In this document: positions 34,566-43,065 of the stretch, one piece after another
How the letters are laid out: each line of letters opens with the position of its first letter
Numbering within the stretch: the stretch's first letter is position 1
Assembly (NCBI RefSeq): GCF_002094305.1
Contig: NZ_LWTX01000012.1
Span: forward strand, 1 to 64,000
Length of the DNA stretch: 64,000 nucleotides
Direction: 5' to 3'
Source of the DNA: Prescottella equi
GTDB lineage: Bacteria > Actinomycetota > Actinomycetes > Mycobacteriales > Mycobacteriaceae
Translations under genes and position numbers: made by a program
Notes under the pieces: generated by a model
What the model was told of the DNA's origin: nothing
The model's input: only the letters and a program-made list of their open reading frames with translations
Databases searched by the model: none

Positions 34566-35450
34566 ATGAAGTCCGCTACTCACGACCGCAGCCGTCGTCA
34601 CGTCGTGCAGTCCGAGGACGGCGTATCGCTCGCCGTGCGCGAGTACGGGCCCGTGGATGCCCCGGTCACCGCGGTGTTCGTGCACGGCCACTGCCTGCAC
34701 ACCCACTCGTGGGCCCGACTGCGCTCGCGCCTGACGCGGGAGTGGGGTGCGGCGGTCCGGATGGTCTTCTACGACCATCGCGGTCACGGCGAATCGGGCA
34801 GCGCCCCCGCACACACGTACACGATCGACCAACTCGGACGCGACCTCGACGCGGTGATCCGGGAAGTCGTCCCGACGGGCCCCATCGTCCTGATCGGTCA
34901 TTCGATGGGTGGGATGACGGCTCTCGCCTACGCGCGCCAGAACCCGGGGGCCGTGGGCACCCGGGTCGTCGGGGTGGGTCTGCTGTCGACCGCAGCCGGT
35001 GACATCACCCGCTCGGGCCTGGGCCGGTTCCTGCGGCACCCGCTCGTCTCCGCGTTCCAGTTCGGGGTCGAGCGCCTGCCGCGACTGAGTCAGCGCCTGC
35101 TCAGTCTCGTCCTCGACAACCCCACGTCGGTGGTGACGATGTACGGCTTCCTGCGGTCGCTCGTCGGATTCGACGAGTCTCGATCCCTGGCGGGGCTGGC
35201 CGAGATTCCGTCACTGGTCCTCGGCGGGTCCTCCGACATGGTCACGCCGTTCGAGCACTCCGTCGCGATCGCCGCGAATCTCCCGTCCGCCGAGCTGGTT
35301 CGGCTCGGCGGCGCGGGACATTCGGTGATCCTCGACCAGGCGTACGAGGTCGCGCACGCGCTGGTGCGGCTCGTCGACCGCGCGGCGGCGCACCACGCGG
35401 CCCGTCAGCCCGCGGCGTACGCGCTCGCGGCGGCGTCCAGTGCGGCGTGA
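34566..35450 (+). CDS. Alpha/beta hydrolase
   Basis: 294 residues. VFVHGHCLHTHSWARL has the oxyanion HGH loop, GHSMGGMTALAYA the nucleophilic serine, SSDMVTPFEH the acid, and GGAGHSVILDQAYEV the catalytic His, so it is a functional serine hydrolase of the esterase/lipase group. A long C-terminal Ala-rich tail follows the His. ATG behind GGGAGGA. Its 3' end overlaps the convergent small gene at 35405 by 46 nt. The substrate is unknown; the next genes (acyl-CoA ligase and others) suggest ester substrates in a catabolic pathway. Confidence 0.88.
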   Translation: MKSATHDRSRRHVVQSEDGVSLAVREYGPVDAPVTAVFVHGHCLHTHSWARLRSRLTREWGAAVRMVFYDHRGHGESGSAPAHTYTIDQLGRDLDAVIREVVPTGPIVLIGHSMGGMTALAYARQNPGAVGTRVVGVGLLSTAAGDITRSGLGRFLRHPLVSAFQFGVERLPRLSQRLLSLVLDNPTSVVTMYGFLRSLVGFDESRSLAGLAEIPSLVLGGSSDMVTPFEHSVAIAANLPSAELVRLGGAGHSVILDQAYEVAHALVRLVDRAAAHHAARQPAAYALAAASSAA

Positions 35451-35851
35451 TCGGACACCGACGCGTCGGCGACCGCACGCGCGGCCTCCGCCTCGGCGCC
35501 GCGACCGATCTCGCCGGTGAACGTCGTGTGCCACCGGACGAGCCGGTCGGGGTCCCAGCCGAGCAGCGCCCGGTCCAGGAGCAGGCGTTCACCCACCCGG
35601 CGGGACGATCGGATCCGGTTCCTGGCGACGGCACCGACCCGCTCGAGGATGTCTCCCGGCAACAACGTCCTCGACGTGGTCCGGTAGTGCGCCCACGTGG
35701 CCTCGAGAACGTCGGATTCGGAACAGTCCCTGAGCAACTCGGACCAGTAGTACTCGGCCCGTTCGTCCGGGACCGGCGCCTGCTCGACGCCCGCGCGGAT
35801 CCGGAGCACCTCTCGGCACGTGAACACGTCGACGGTCTTGACCGGGTTCAC
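35405..35851 (-). CDS. Hypothetical protein with replication-loader-like helical repeat pattern
   Basis: A 148-residue protein. Residues ~25-75 (AEYYWSELLRDCSESDVLEATWAHYRTTSRTLLPGDILERV) resemble the pattern in phage/actinobacterial helicase-loader (G39P-like) proteins, in which an acidic dipeptide, AHYR and LLPGDI recur. GTG start overlaps the acyl-CoA ligase stop by 4 nt (GTGA), giving strong support for the start and coupling it to a metabolic gene, which is unexpected for a replication protein. C-terminal third is Ala-rich. The family link is a memory-based guess. Confidence 0.5.
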   Translation of the reverse strand: MNPVKTVDVFTCREVLRIRAGVEQAPVPDERAEYYWSELLRDCSESDVLEATWAHYRTTSRTLLPGDILERVGAVARNRIRSSRRVGERLLLDRALLGWDPDRLVRWHTTFTGEIGRGAEAEAARAVADASVSDHAALDAAASAYAAG

Positions 35852-37506
35852 TGCGCACTCGCACGAACGGTGGCCTCGACGACCGACTCGAGTGCCAGCG
35901 CCCGGATCTCCCCCTTGGCGAGCTTGCCGCCGGACGAGCGCGGCAACGCGTCGGCGACGACGAGGTGCTCAGGAAACAGCTCCTTCGACACTCCCCGGGC
36001 GCTCAGGTGCTCGACGAGGTCGGCAAGGGTCAGTGCCCGGCCGGGTCGCAGGCTCACGACCGCGCACACCCGCTCTCCGAACACCGGATCGGGGACGGCG
36101 ACGACACCGGCCAGGTCGACCGCGGGATGGGTCTCGACCTCCTGTTCCACCTGCGGCGCCGAGATGTTCTTGCCGCCGCGGATGATGATGTCGGACGTCC
36201 GCCCCACGGGCGTGAGGTAGTCGTCGGCGTCGACGGTCACCAGGTCGCCCATCAACATCCAGCCGTCCTTCGTGAACAGCTCGGCGTTGGCGTCGGCGTC
36301 GTCGTAGTAGCCCGCGCACGTCAACGGTCCGCGACCGGCGGGCCGGCCGGGACCGCCGGTGGCGGTCACATCGCGGCCGTCCTCGTCGAACAGGCGCACC
36401 TGCATCTCCGGGATCAGCCGTCCGGCGGTACCGATGCGGCGTTCGAAGGAATCCTCGACGCGGGTGACGCTGAACGCCCCGCTCTCGTTCGACCCGAAGA
36501 ACTGCAGCACGGACGCCCCGGTCCGGTCCTCGAACTCGGCAGCCCGATCCGCCGGCACCGCCTCGCCGCCGGTGAACATCACCCGCAGCGACGACAGGTC
36601 CGCCTGCACGGCGAGCGGCGAGTTCAACAGCATCCGGAACTGGGTGCTGACGCAGCACAGTACGGTCACCCGCTCCCGCTCGATCATCCGGATCATGGTC
36701 TCCACGTCGAACTTCGGCAGCACCACCGTGGGGACGCCCGACATCGCCGGGGCGTAGTGCGACGTCCACAGCCCGAACCCGAACGGGGCCGGAACCGCAC
36801 CGAAGAACACGTCGTCGCCGTCCAGGTGTCCGGCCTCGATCGCCAGACGGCTGAACGCCATCCACCGATTGTCGAACTGCGTCACACACTTCGGCAGACC
36901 CGTGGTCCCCGATGTGGAGTTGAGCAGGTTCAGGTCGTCGGGACCGAGGCTGCGGCCGTCCACGTCGGCCGGTGCGGCCCGGCCCGGCACGATCGGCACC
37001 GCGGTGGGACCGGAGACGTCGAAGACGTCGTGCACACCCCGGTCCGACAGCACGACGTGGAAGGCCAGTGGCAGCCCGAGGTCGCGCAGCTCGCGCACCA
37101 GCACCGACGACGAGCGGCCCGCGAGGGCGTCGAGGGTGACGAGCGCCCGGGCACCGGTCTTGCGGACGAGATGCGCGATCTCGCGGTCGCCGGCGCGGGC
37201 GCCGATCCCGACCGCCACCACGCCGGCGCGTGCCGTCGCGACCAATGCCGCGTGCACGAGAAACGTGTCCGGCAACTGCACCGCGACCCGATCCCCGACC
37301 GGGATGCCCAATGCCACGAGTGTGGCCGCGAGGTCGTCGGCGACGGAATCGTAAGTCGCCCAGCTGGTCCGGGCAGAAGGCGTGATGTAGGCATCCGCGT
37401 CCGGCGTCCGCGCCGCCTGTTCGCGCACCAACCGGTGCAGCGGGTCGGTCCCCCACCATCCGGACTCCACGTACCGGCCGACCGTCTCGGGGTCGATGAG
37501 GCTCAT
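35848..37506 (-). CDS. AMP-forming acyl-CoA synthetase
   Basis: 552 residues of the ANL superfamily. Phosphate loop STSGTTGLPK, substrate-pocket region FFGSNESGAFS, the AMP motif YYDDADANAELFTKDGWMLMGD, hinge GRTSDIIIRGGKNISAPQVE and the C-terminal catalytic lysine in PRSSGGKLAKGEIR. It activates an unidentified carboxylic acid to its CoA thioester. ATG 37506 is supported by AAGGAG; upstream in-frame ATG lies within the GntR promoter region. It is divergent from a GntR regulator and followed by the coupled small gene. Related ligases act on cyclohexane carboxylate or aryl acids. Confidence 0.92.
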   Translation of the reverse strand: MSLIDPETVGRYVESGWWGTDPLHRLVREQAARTPDADAYITPSARTSWATYDSVADDLAATLVALGIPVGDRVAVQLPDTFLVHAALVATARAGVVAVGIGARAGDREIAHLVRKTGARALVTLDALAGRSSSVLVRELRDLGLPLAFHVVLSDRGVHDVFDVSGPTAVPIVPGRAAPADVDGRSLGPDDLNLLNSTSGTTGLPKCVTQFDNRWMAFSRLAIEAGHLDGDDVFFGAVPAPFGFGLWTSHYAPAMSGVPTVVLPKFDVETMIRMIERERVTVLCCVSTQFRMLLNSPLAVQADLSSLRVMFTGGEAVPADRAAEFEDRTGASVLQFFGSNESGAFSVTRVEDSFERRIGTAGRLIPEMQVRLFDEDGRDVTATGGPGRPAGRGPLTCAGYYDDADANAELFTKDGWMLMGDLVTVDADDYLTPVGRTSDIIIRGGKNISAPQVEQEVETHPAVDLAGVVAVPDPVFGERVCAVVSLRPGRALTLADLVEHLSARGVSKELFPEHLVVADALPRSSGGKLAKGEIRALALESVVEATVRASAQ

Positions 37507-37575
37507 CTCGATCTCCTTGTCCGGGGACGACGACGTCCCTGCGGGTGCTGACTTCGCTAACATTCAGAACTCAGG

Positions 37576-37600
37576 CGACGGTTCCGGGGAGGAACCGTCG
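37576..37600. promoter_or_regulatory. Inverted repeat in GntR leader
   Basis: CGACGGTTCC and GGAACCGTCG form a perfect 10-bp inverted repeat with a 5-nt spacer GGGGA. It lies 23 nt before the GntR start in the divergent region with the acyl-CoA ligase; either a GntR operator or an RNA hairpin in the leader. Confidence 0.5.
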
Positions 37601-37622
37601 GCAACCGGAAGGAAGTGACGCG

Positions 37623-38441
37623 GTGCCCCAGCAGGGACCGGACAGCAAGCCCCGCGCAGTCGATCCGAGCAACCTCCGCTGGCGCAGGCTGGCCGAGATG
37701 GTCGCCGACCAGATCCGCGAGCGCATCCTGCGCGGCGATCTCGCCGAGGGCGACGTCCTGCCCAAGGAGGCCGAGCTGCGCGAGCAGTACCCGGTCAACG
37801 TCCAATCGCTGCGTGAGGCGCTGCGGATCCTCGAGGCGGAGGGGCTGGTGAGGGTCCGCCGCGGCAACCGGGGCGGGGCCGTGGTCCACCGCCCCACCCC
37901 CGGCAACGTCGCCTACAGCCTCTCGATGGTCCTCGCGATGTCCGGCACCGATATCGACGACGTCGGCCGCGCCCTGCACGAGATCGAACCCATGTGCGCC
38001 GCGCTGTGCGCCGAACGCGAGGATCGCGCCACCGAGGTGGTGCCGATCCTGCGCGCCCTGCACGAGGAGTCGCTCGCCAACGTCGACGATCTCGTCGCCG
38101 CCACGACGCTGTCTCGACGGTTCCACGAGGCCGTCGTACAGCTCTGCGGCAATCGGTCGCTGATCGTGCTTGCCGGCGCCCTCGAGTCGCTGTGGTCGAG
38201 CCACGTCACCGACTGGGCCAACCTGCGGGCCGATCCCGAGACCATTCCCCGGACCGAGCGAGCACAGGCCCTCGCCGTCCACGGCCAGATCCTGCAGTGC
38301 ATCGAGGACGGCGACGCCGCGTCGGCGCGGGTGATCGCCGCCCGCCACCTGCGCGACGTCGGGTCCTACCCGCACGACCCGGACCGCCCACTGGTACCGC
38401 TCGATCCGGCCGTGGCCCGCGACCGCCTCTTCTTCGGCTGA
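37623..38441 (+). CDS. GntR-family (FadR/FCD type) regulator
   Basis: 272 residues: winged HTH at about 20-90 (IRERILRGDLAEGDVLPKEAELREQY, SLREALRILEAEGLV) and an FCD ligand domain at ~115-260 (HEIEPMCAALCA, RRFHEAVVQLCGN). GTG start behind AAGGAAG; Asp and His ligands of the FCD metal site are in place, so it probably senses a carboxylate or acyl-CoA. Divergent from the acyl-CoA ligase and 10 nt short of the convergent amidohydrolase; it likely regulates one or both. Confidence 0.87.
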   Translation: MPQQGPDSKPRAVDPSNLRWRRLAEMVADQIRERILRGDLAEGDVLPKEAELREQYPVNVQSLREALRILEAEGLVRVRRGNRGGAVVHRPTPGNVAYSLSMVLAMSGTDIDDVGRALHEIEPMCAALCAEREDRATEVVPILRALHEESLANVDDLVAATTLSRRFHEAVVQLCGNRSLIVLAGALESLWSSHVTDWANLRADPETIPRTERAQALAVHGQILQCIEDGDAASARVIAARHLRDVGSYPHDPDRPLVPLDPAVARDRLFFG

Positions 38442-38451
38442 CGGGATCCGG

Positions 38452-39702
38452 TCAGAAGCTGTTCGGATCGTCGATCACGCTCTGCGGCACCGGATGTCGG
38501 TACAGCTTGGAGGCGTTCTCCCAGGTGACCTTGCGCAGCTCGTCGGCGGAGAGACCCTTCATGGACTCGTTGACGACGTCCATCGTGCGCGGCCACAGGC
38601 TGTCACTGTGCGGGTAGTCCTCCTCGAGGAGGATGTGGTCGACGCCGATGCGGTCGCGGAGCACCATCGTCGACGGATCCTCGACGGCGCAGAACCAGAA
38701 GTTCCGCTTGAGTACGTCGGCCGGCGAGATGTCGATGCCGTCCCACGTGCCGTACATCGACGAGTAGGTCGTCATGTGGTCGAGTCGGTCGAGAAGCGCC
38801 GGAACCCAACCGATCCCACCCTCGGACATCACGATCTTGATGTTCGGGAAGCGGACCGGGATCTTCGAGAACAGCCAGTCGACGGTCGCGAACATCGCGT
38901 AGCCGAAGAACAACGTGCCGGCGACGTCCGGCGGCGCGTCCTCGGACGTGCTCGGTGACGTGCTCGACGAGCCGATGTGCAGGTTGATGACGGTCTCGGT
39001 CTCCTCACACGCCCGCATGATCGGATCCCAGTGGCCCGAGTGCACCGACGGCAGGCCCAGCGCGTGCGGGCCCTCGGAGAACGTCACGGCCTTGAAACCG
39101 CGTTCGGCGTTGCGGTAGATCTCCTGCGCGCCGATCTCCGGGTCGAGGAAGTACGGGATCTGGCACGGGATGATGCGGTCCGGGTACGGCCCCGCCCACT
39201 CCTCGAGGTGCCAGTCGTTGTAGGCCCGGGTGGCCGCGAGCGCGAGTTCCCGATCACTCGTGCTCAACTGCAGGCGCTGGCCGGCGAACCCCGGAAGGAA
39301 CGACGGAAAATTTAGGGACGCATACACCCCCGAGAGGTTCATGTCCTTGACGCGGTGATGGATGTCCCACGATCCGCGGCGCATGTCCTCGAACCGCTGC
39401 GGGTCGAATCCCCACTCGTCGACCGGACGTCCGACGACGGCGTTGAAGCCGACGTTCGGGATCTCCTTGCCGTCGTACACCCAGATGTCTGCACCGTCGC
39501 GGTGGATGACCTTGGGTGCCCGGTCGGCGAACTTGGCCGGCAGGCGACCCTCGAAGGTGTCCTTCGGTTCGACGATGTGGTCGTCGACCGAGATGAACGG
39601 GAAGGGTCGATGCGCCTTGTCGGGCTCGGGCAGGAACGTGACCTTGCCCTTGACGTTGGTGGTGAAATCGGTGTTCTGCATCAGGTCGTCGAGACTGGCC
39701 AT
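38452..39702 (-). CDS. Metal-dependent amidohydrolase / decarboxylase (ACMSD-like)
   Basis: 416 residues of the amidohydrolase-2 family. FISVDDHIVEP gives the Asp-x-His metal motif near residue 42, a His occurs in INLHIGSSS, and LLEEDYPHSDSLWP carries the Asp ligand near the C-terminus. Members are hydrolases or decarboxylases of aromatic acids such as 2-amino-3-carboxymuconate semialdehyde or gamma-resorcylate. ATG 39702 has GAGGAG 8 nt upstream. Next upstream (85 nt) is a class II aldolase on the same strand, so an operon is likely. The reaction cannot be fixed from sequence. Confidence 0.85.
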   Translation of the reverse strand: MASLDDLMQNTDFTTNVKGKVTFLPEPDKAHRPFPFISVDDHIVEPKDTFEGRLPAKFADRAPKVIHRDGADIWVYDGKEIPNVGFNAVVGRPVDEWGFDPQRFEDMRRGSWDIHHRVKDMNLSGVYASLNFPSFLPGFAGQRLQLSTSDRELALAATRAYNDWHLEEWAGPYPDRIIPCQIPYFLDPEIGAQEIYRNAERGFKAVTFSEGPHALGLPSVHSGHWDPIMRACEETETVINLHIGSSSTSPSTSEDAPPDVAGTLFFGYAMFATVDWLFSKIPVRFPNIKIVMSEGGIGWVPALLDRLDHMTTYSSMYGTWDGIDISPADVLKRNFWFCAVEDPSTMVLRDRIGVDHILLEEDYPHSDSLWPRTMDVVNESMKGLSADELRKVTWENASKLYRHPVPQSVIDDPNSF

Positions 39703-39787
39703 CGTGCACACTCCTCGAATGCTTGGGGGTCGATGAATTCGGCTGCGCTACATACGCAACCGCTGATGAGTCGGGATCTTGGGTCCG

Positions 39788-40582
39788 TCAGTCGAGAACG
39801 TCGGGGTGGGTGCGGATCAGCTTGCGGACCGCACCGGCCCAGTAGACGCCCGCGGCGCGCTCGACGAGCGCCTTCTGCATCGCGACACGGATGCGCTTCT
39901 CGATCGGCAGCGGATCCTTGCCGAGCAGCAGGATGTCGTAGGCGAGACGGCAGAAGCGGTCGATCGACGCCGCGCGGTACACCGCGAGCTCGATCGTGTC
40001 CGCGGTCGTGATGATGCCGTGGCTGGCGAGGATCACATTGTTGCGGTCGCCGATCTTGTCGGCGAGGTCGCGGCCCAGCGCCGCGTCGTCGACCTCGCCG
40101 GTGTACTCGCTGACCAGCGACAAGTCGTCGTCGTACAGACTGCCCGTCTGGTGCGCGATCATCGGCAGCACGCCGACGGCGGCCAGCAGCGTCACGTAGT
40201 ACGGATGGTTGTGGATGACTACGCGGGCATCCGGCCGGCGACGGTGCAGCTCGGTGTGGATGTGGTACGCGGGCGTGACGTCCCACTTCCCTTCGACCAC
40301 AGCACCGTTCGCATCGACACGGCAGACGTCCGAGGCGGAGACCTCCTCCCACCACAGTCCCCACGGGTTGATGAGGAGGCTGTCGTCGTCGCGGTCCGCC
40401 CACGTGATGTGGCCGGCCATGTTCTCGCTGAAGCCGTCGTGCGCCAGGATGCGGAAGGCGCATGCGAGCTTCTGTTCGTCGGTGAGTTCCACCCCGATCG
40501 GCGGCGTGGCGCTCGGCTGCCAGCCGTCCATCGAGTTCTTCTCCTGCCCTGCAGAATTCGTCGACTCGCCGAGTGCGGTCAC
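39788..40582 (-). CDS. Class II aldolase/adducin family protein
   Basis: 264 residues. Zinc ligands are in VIHNHPYYVTLL (His-x-His) and ASHGIITTADT (His); GHITWADRDDDSLLINPWG is the family N-terminal signature. Such proteins are aldolases, epimerases or decarboxylases on small hydroxy acids or sugars. GTG 40582 sits close behind AAGGAGG; an ATG at about 40531 with AGGAGA upstream is an alternative, giving a protein 17 residues shorter. A 7-4-7 palindrome lies in the promoter. Probable operon with the amidohydrolase. Confidence 0.85.
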   Translation of the reverse strand: MTALGESTNSAGQEKNSMDGWQPSATPPIGVELTDEQKLACAFRILAHDGFSENMAGHITWADRDDDSLLINPWGLWWEEVSASDVCRVDANGAVVEGKWDVTPAYHIHTELHRRRPDARVVIHNHPYYVTLLAAVGVLPMIAHQTGSLYDDDLSLVSEYTGEVDDAALGRDLADKIGDRNNVILASHGIITTADTIELAVYRAASIDRFCRLAYDILLLGKDPLPIEKRIRVAMQKALVERAAGVYWAGAVRKLIRTHPDVLD

Positions 40583-40630
40583 GGCACCTCCTTGCATCGA
40601 GAGTAAGTCGCTTCGGGAACTACCGAGACT

Positions 40631-40648
40631 CTAACTTACAAAAGTTAG
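40631..40648. promoter_or_regulatory. Operator-like palindrome upstream of class II aldolase
   Basis: CTAACTT-ACAA-AAGTTAG, a perfect 7-4-7 inverted repeat, about 50-65 nt before the aldolase start. A second overlapping pair CTTACA (40634-40639) and TGTAAG (40652-40657) is present. AT-rich and dense, it stands out in GC-rich DNA, so a real operator is likely; a GntR- or TetR-type protein could bind. Confidence 0.6.
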
Positions 40649-40707
40649 CAATGTAAGCCCCATCTCATTCCGGTTCGAGAACAGAACTCAATCCCCCGGA
40701 GACGACG

Positions 40708-40738
40708 AAGCGCCCACCCTCGGTGAGGGTGAGCGCTT
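40708..40738 (-). terminator. Hairpin after HD-domain gene A
   Basis: AAGCGC and GCGCTT flank CACCCTC / GAGGGTG, giving 6+7 bp with one C/A mismatch and a 3-nt loop GGT. It lies 34 nt beyond the stop of the HD-domain gene and would separate it from the aldolase operon. Confidence 0.6.
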
Positions 40739-40771
40739 GCAGCCCAAAATGTTTCGCGGAAAGTCGACCTC

Positions 40772-41359
40772 CTAGTCGGAGCCGAAGCCTGAGGCGGGTC
40801 GGGTGAACACCTCGCGTAGCAGGGGGACGAAGGTGTCGATCGGCAGCGTGTCGTAGTCGGGGTCGAACGACACCTGATCCCATTCGGCACAGAAGTGCGC
40901 GCACGTGTCGAAGTACGGGCTGTCCCGGTAGCGTTCACGCGTGTTCGGGTCCAGCCCCAGCCGATCCCAGTAGTGATAGCCCTGGAACACGCCGTGGTGC
41001 TTGACGACCCAGGTGGCCTCCGCATCGAGGTAGGGCGCCACGATGGCGGCGGCGAGCTCGGAGTGATTCGCCGGCGCGATGGCGTCGCCGATGTCGTGCA
41101 TCAGGGCCGCGACCACGAGATCCGTTCGCGCACCCTCTCGTAGCGCACGGGTCGCGGTCTGCAACGAATGCTCGTAGCGATCCACCTGATAGCCGAGCGT
41201 GGGACCACGCAACGCCTCGAGCATCTCGATCATCGTGTCCGGCAAGCGATCATTCAGGAAGACCTTCGACTCGGCGACGATGAGAGCGATGTCCTCCGGT
41301 GTCGATTCGTCCATCCGCGTGAAGCTCACCTGCCGGCCACCCGACGCGTCGATCGCCAT
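40772..41359 (-). CDS. HD-domain protein A, PhnZ-like predicted di-iron oxygenase
   Basis: 195 residues. Conserved pattern His64 (YEHSLQ), His88-Asp89 (LMHDIGD), His99 (NHSE), His121/122 (VVKHHGVFQ) and Asp161 (AEWDQ) follows the order of the iron ligands of PhnZ (His34, His58, Asp59, His80, His104, Asp161), a mixed-valent di-iron oxygenase that cleaves a C-P bond. A family stretch RYRDSPYFDTCAHFCA is not one I know from PhnZ itself. About 60 percent identical to HD protein B. ATG behind GGAAGGAAG. It is 133 nt from the TetR gene. Substrate unknown; plain HD phosphohydrolase activity is the alternative. Confidence 0.72.
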   Translation of the reverse strand: MAIDASGGRQVSFTRMDESTPEDIALIVAESKVFLNDRLPDTMIEMLEALRGPTLGYQVDRYEHSLQTATRALREGARTDLVVAALMHDIGDAIAPANHSELAAAIVAPYLDAEATWVVKHHGVFQGYHYWDRLGLDPNTRERYRDSPYFDTCAHFCAEWDQVSFDPDYDTLPIDTFVPLLREVFTRPASGFGSD

Positions 41360-41492
41360 GACGTGACTTCCTTCCGCTCGTCGCGGTCATCGACCGCTGA
41401 TTCTCGTATCTTTACATAGAAAGGGCGAGTACGCGTACGAGATTCCCACTGGACGAAATCTCTCGCCGTCGGCCTACATCCAGTTCCACCGT

Positions 41493-42230
41493 TCAGGCCG
41501 ATGACAGGCGCAGTTCCTCGACCACACCGCGCAGGGCCTGCACTTCACGCCGCAGCTGCCCGATTTCGTCACCCGCCCCGCGCTCCCGGAACGGATCGGC
41601 GCGCACCGCCGCCGCTGCCGGAGCCGGCGACCCGGGCGCCCGGGCCGTGATGCCGTCCACGAACAGGTCCACCAGGGTCGTCGACAGCATGACGTGGTCG
41701 GCGTCGAGCGAGTCCCGGTGCCATCGCGTCGCGGTCCACACGATCTCCCGGAGCAGGCGCTGCAGCTGCGCCGACTCGAAATCCCGCCGAAAGCTGTTCT
41801 CGGCGATCCCGTTCGCGAGGATCCGCGACCACACGTCCTGAGCCTCGAGCACGCGTGCATCGATGTGCCGATAGCCCGGCAGCGTCGGCAGAACGCCGAA
41901 TTCCTTGTCGTAGATCTCCGACGCATGCGGATGGCGCACAGCAACCCGCAGCGAGACGTGGATCAGATCGCGCAGCTGTTCGGGGGCGGCCACCGACCAA
42001 CGGATCTCGCTCGCATAACTGCAGGTCAAGTCGTCGAGGAAGGCGATCAGGATCTCCGAGACCAACTCGTCCTTGGACCCGAAGTAGTGGTACAGACTGC
42101 CCGAGTGCAGCCCCACCTCGTCGGCGATGTCGCGCACCGTGGTCGCGGCGACACCGCGCGACGAGAACATCCGGGCGGCACACTCCACGATCTCCGGGCG
42201 CCTACTGGGGGTCGCGCGCGGGCGGCTCAT
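41493..42230 (-). CDS. TetR-family regulator
   Basis: 245 residues: HTH at about 15-60 (FSSRGVAATTVRDIADEVGLHSGSLYHYFGSK) with the TetR Tyr-His-Tyr-Phe feature, then a ligand domain of about 150 residues and a charged tail ending ALRGVVEELRLSSA that may be a coiled coil. ATG 42230 overlaps the stop of HD protein B by 4 nt (ATGA), so it is translationally coupled. It sits between the two HD-domain genes, and the divergent MFS transporter shares its promoter region. Confidence 0.88.
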   Translation of the reverse strand: MSRPRATPSRRPEIVECAARMFSSRGVAATTVRDIADEVGLHSGSLYHYFGSKDELVSEILIAFLDDLTCSYASEIRWSVAAPEQLRDLIHVSLRVAVRHPHASEIYDKEFGVLPTLPGYRHIDARVLEAQDVWSRILANGIAENSFRRDFESAQLQRLLREIVWTATRWHRDSLDADHVMLSTTLVDLFVDGITARAPGSPAPAAAAVRADPFRERGAGDEIGQLRREVQALRGVVEELRLSSA

Positions 42231-42823
42231 CGCGCCTGCCCGGCCAGGTCCTGGTCGCCCCACACCTTGGGCGGCCGGGAGAAGACCTCCTCGAGCATCG
42301 GCATGAAGAATTCGAGCGGCTCCGAATCGTATTCGGGATCGAAGGACTCCTGGTCCCACGCGGCGCAGAAGTGGGCGCAGGTGTCGAAGTACGGCGAATC
42401 CCGGTACCGGTCGCGGCTGTTCGCGGGTACGCCCAGCTTCTCGCCGTAGTGATAGGTCTGGAACACCCCGTGGTGCCGGACGACCCACACCGCCTCGTCG
42501 TCGAGGACCGGGCGCAGGATGGCCGCGGCGACCTCGCTGTGGTTGTCCGGGCACAGGTCGTCGCCGATGTCGTGGAGCAGTGCCGCGACGACCAGGTCCA
42601 CCCGCGCGCCCTCCCGATGGGCCCGCGTCGCCGACTGCAGGGAGTGCTCGTATCGGTCGACGCGATAGCCGAACGTATAGCCCTTCATCGACTCCAACAG
42701 CCGCACAACGGTTCCGAGCCAGTGATCGCGTCGATGCACGGCGGCCTCGTCCCGAATCAGCTCCATCTCGGCGACGGTGGCGTCGTCCATCCTGGTGAAT
42801 CCGACAGTTCGCGGCTGGTGCAC
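42227..42823 (-). CDS. HD-domain protein B, PhnZ-like predicted di-iron oxygenase
   Basis: 198 residues, paralogue of HD protein A with the same ligand set: His60 (YEHSLQ), His84-Asp85 (LLHDIGD), His95 (NHSE), His117/118 (VVRHHGVFQ) and Asp157 (AAWDQ). The stretch RYRDSPYFDTCAHFCA is identical between the two, and a basic N-terminal GFTRMDD is also shared. GTG start. It opens the operon that continues with TetR, 242 nt from the divergent MFS transporter. Having two copies in one regulated unit suggests different substrates or a heterodimer. Confidence 0.72.
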   Translation of the reverse strand: MHQPRTVGFTRMDDATVAEMELIRDEAAVHRRDHWLGTVVRLLESMKGYTFGYRVDRYEHSLQSATRAHREGARVDLVVAALLHDIGDDLCPDNHSEVAAAILRPVLDDEAVWVVRHHGVFQTYHYGEKLGVPANSRDRYRDSPYFDTCAHFCAAWDQESFDPEYDSEPLEFFMPMLEEVFSRPPKVWGDQDLAGQAR

Positions 42824-42880
42824 GTCTCGTCTCCCGTCCTGACGCCATGTGGCCTGGGTAACACTACGCAGCGGAACATT

Positions 42881-42921
42881 ACCCGATCAATCAGTTGATG
42901 GAGTCCCAATCGGGTGATTGA
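42881..42921. promoter_or_regulatory. Interlocking inverted repeats in HD-B / MFS divergent promoter
   Basis: ATCAA-TCAG-TTGAT (42886-42899) is a 5-4-5 palindrome; ACCCGAT (42881-42887) pairs with ATCGGGT (42909-42915); TCAATCA (42887-42893) pairs with TGATTGA (42915-42921). This concentration in a 242-nt divergent intergenic region is consistent with the TetR operator for both directions. Confidence 0.5.
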
Positions 42922-43065
42922 CAATCGGCGCGTCCTGCCTCAACATGACTTCGCAATTCCGGATCGCTTCGAACGGAATCCGCTGTGGCCGAACAGTGCC
43001 CGCCATCTCCACCGTTTCGAGACCAAGCTCCCCACCCTCACGGGCAGTCTCCGAAGGAGAACGTC

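Noticed and set aside
35965-37551. A 528-codon plus-strand frame opposite the acyl-CoA ligase
   Set aside because: The minus-strand ligase has all ANL motifs; the plus frame is Arg/His-rich shadow.
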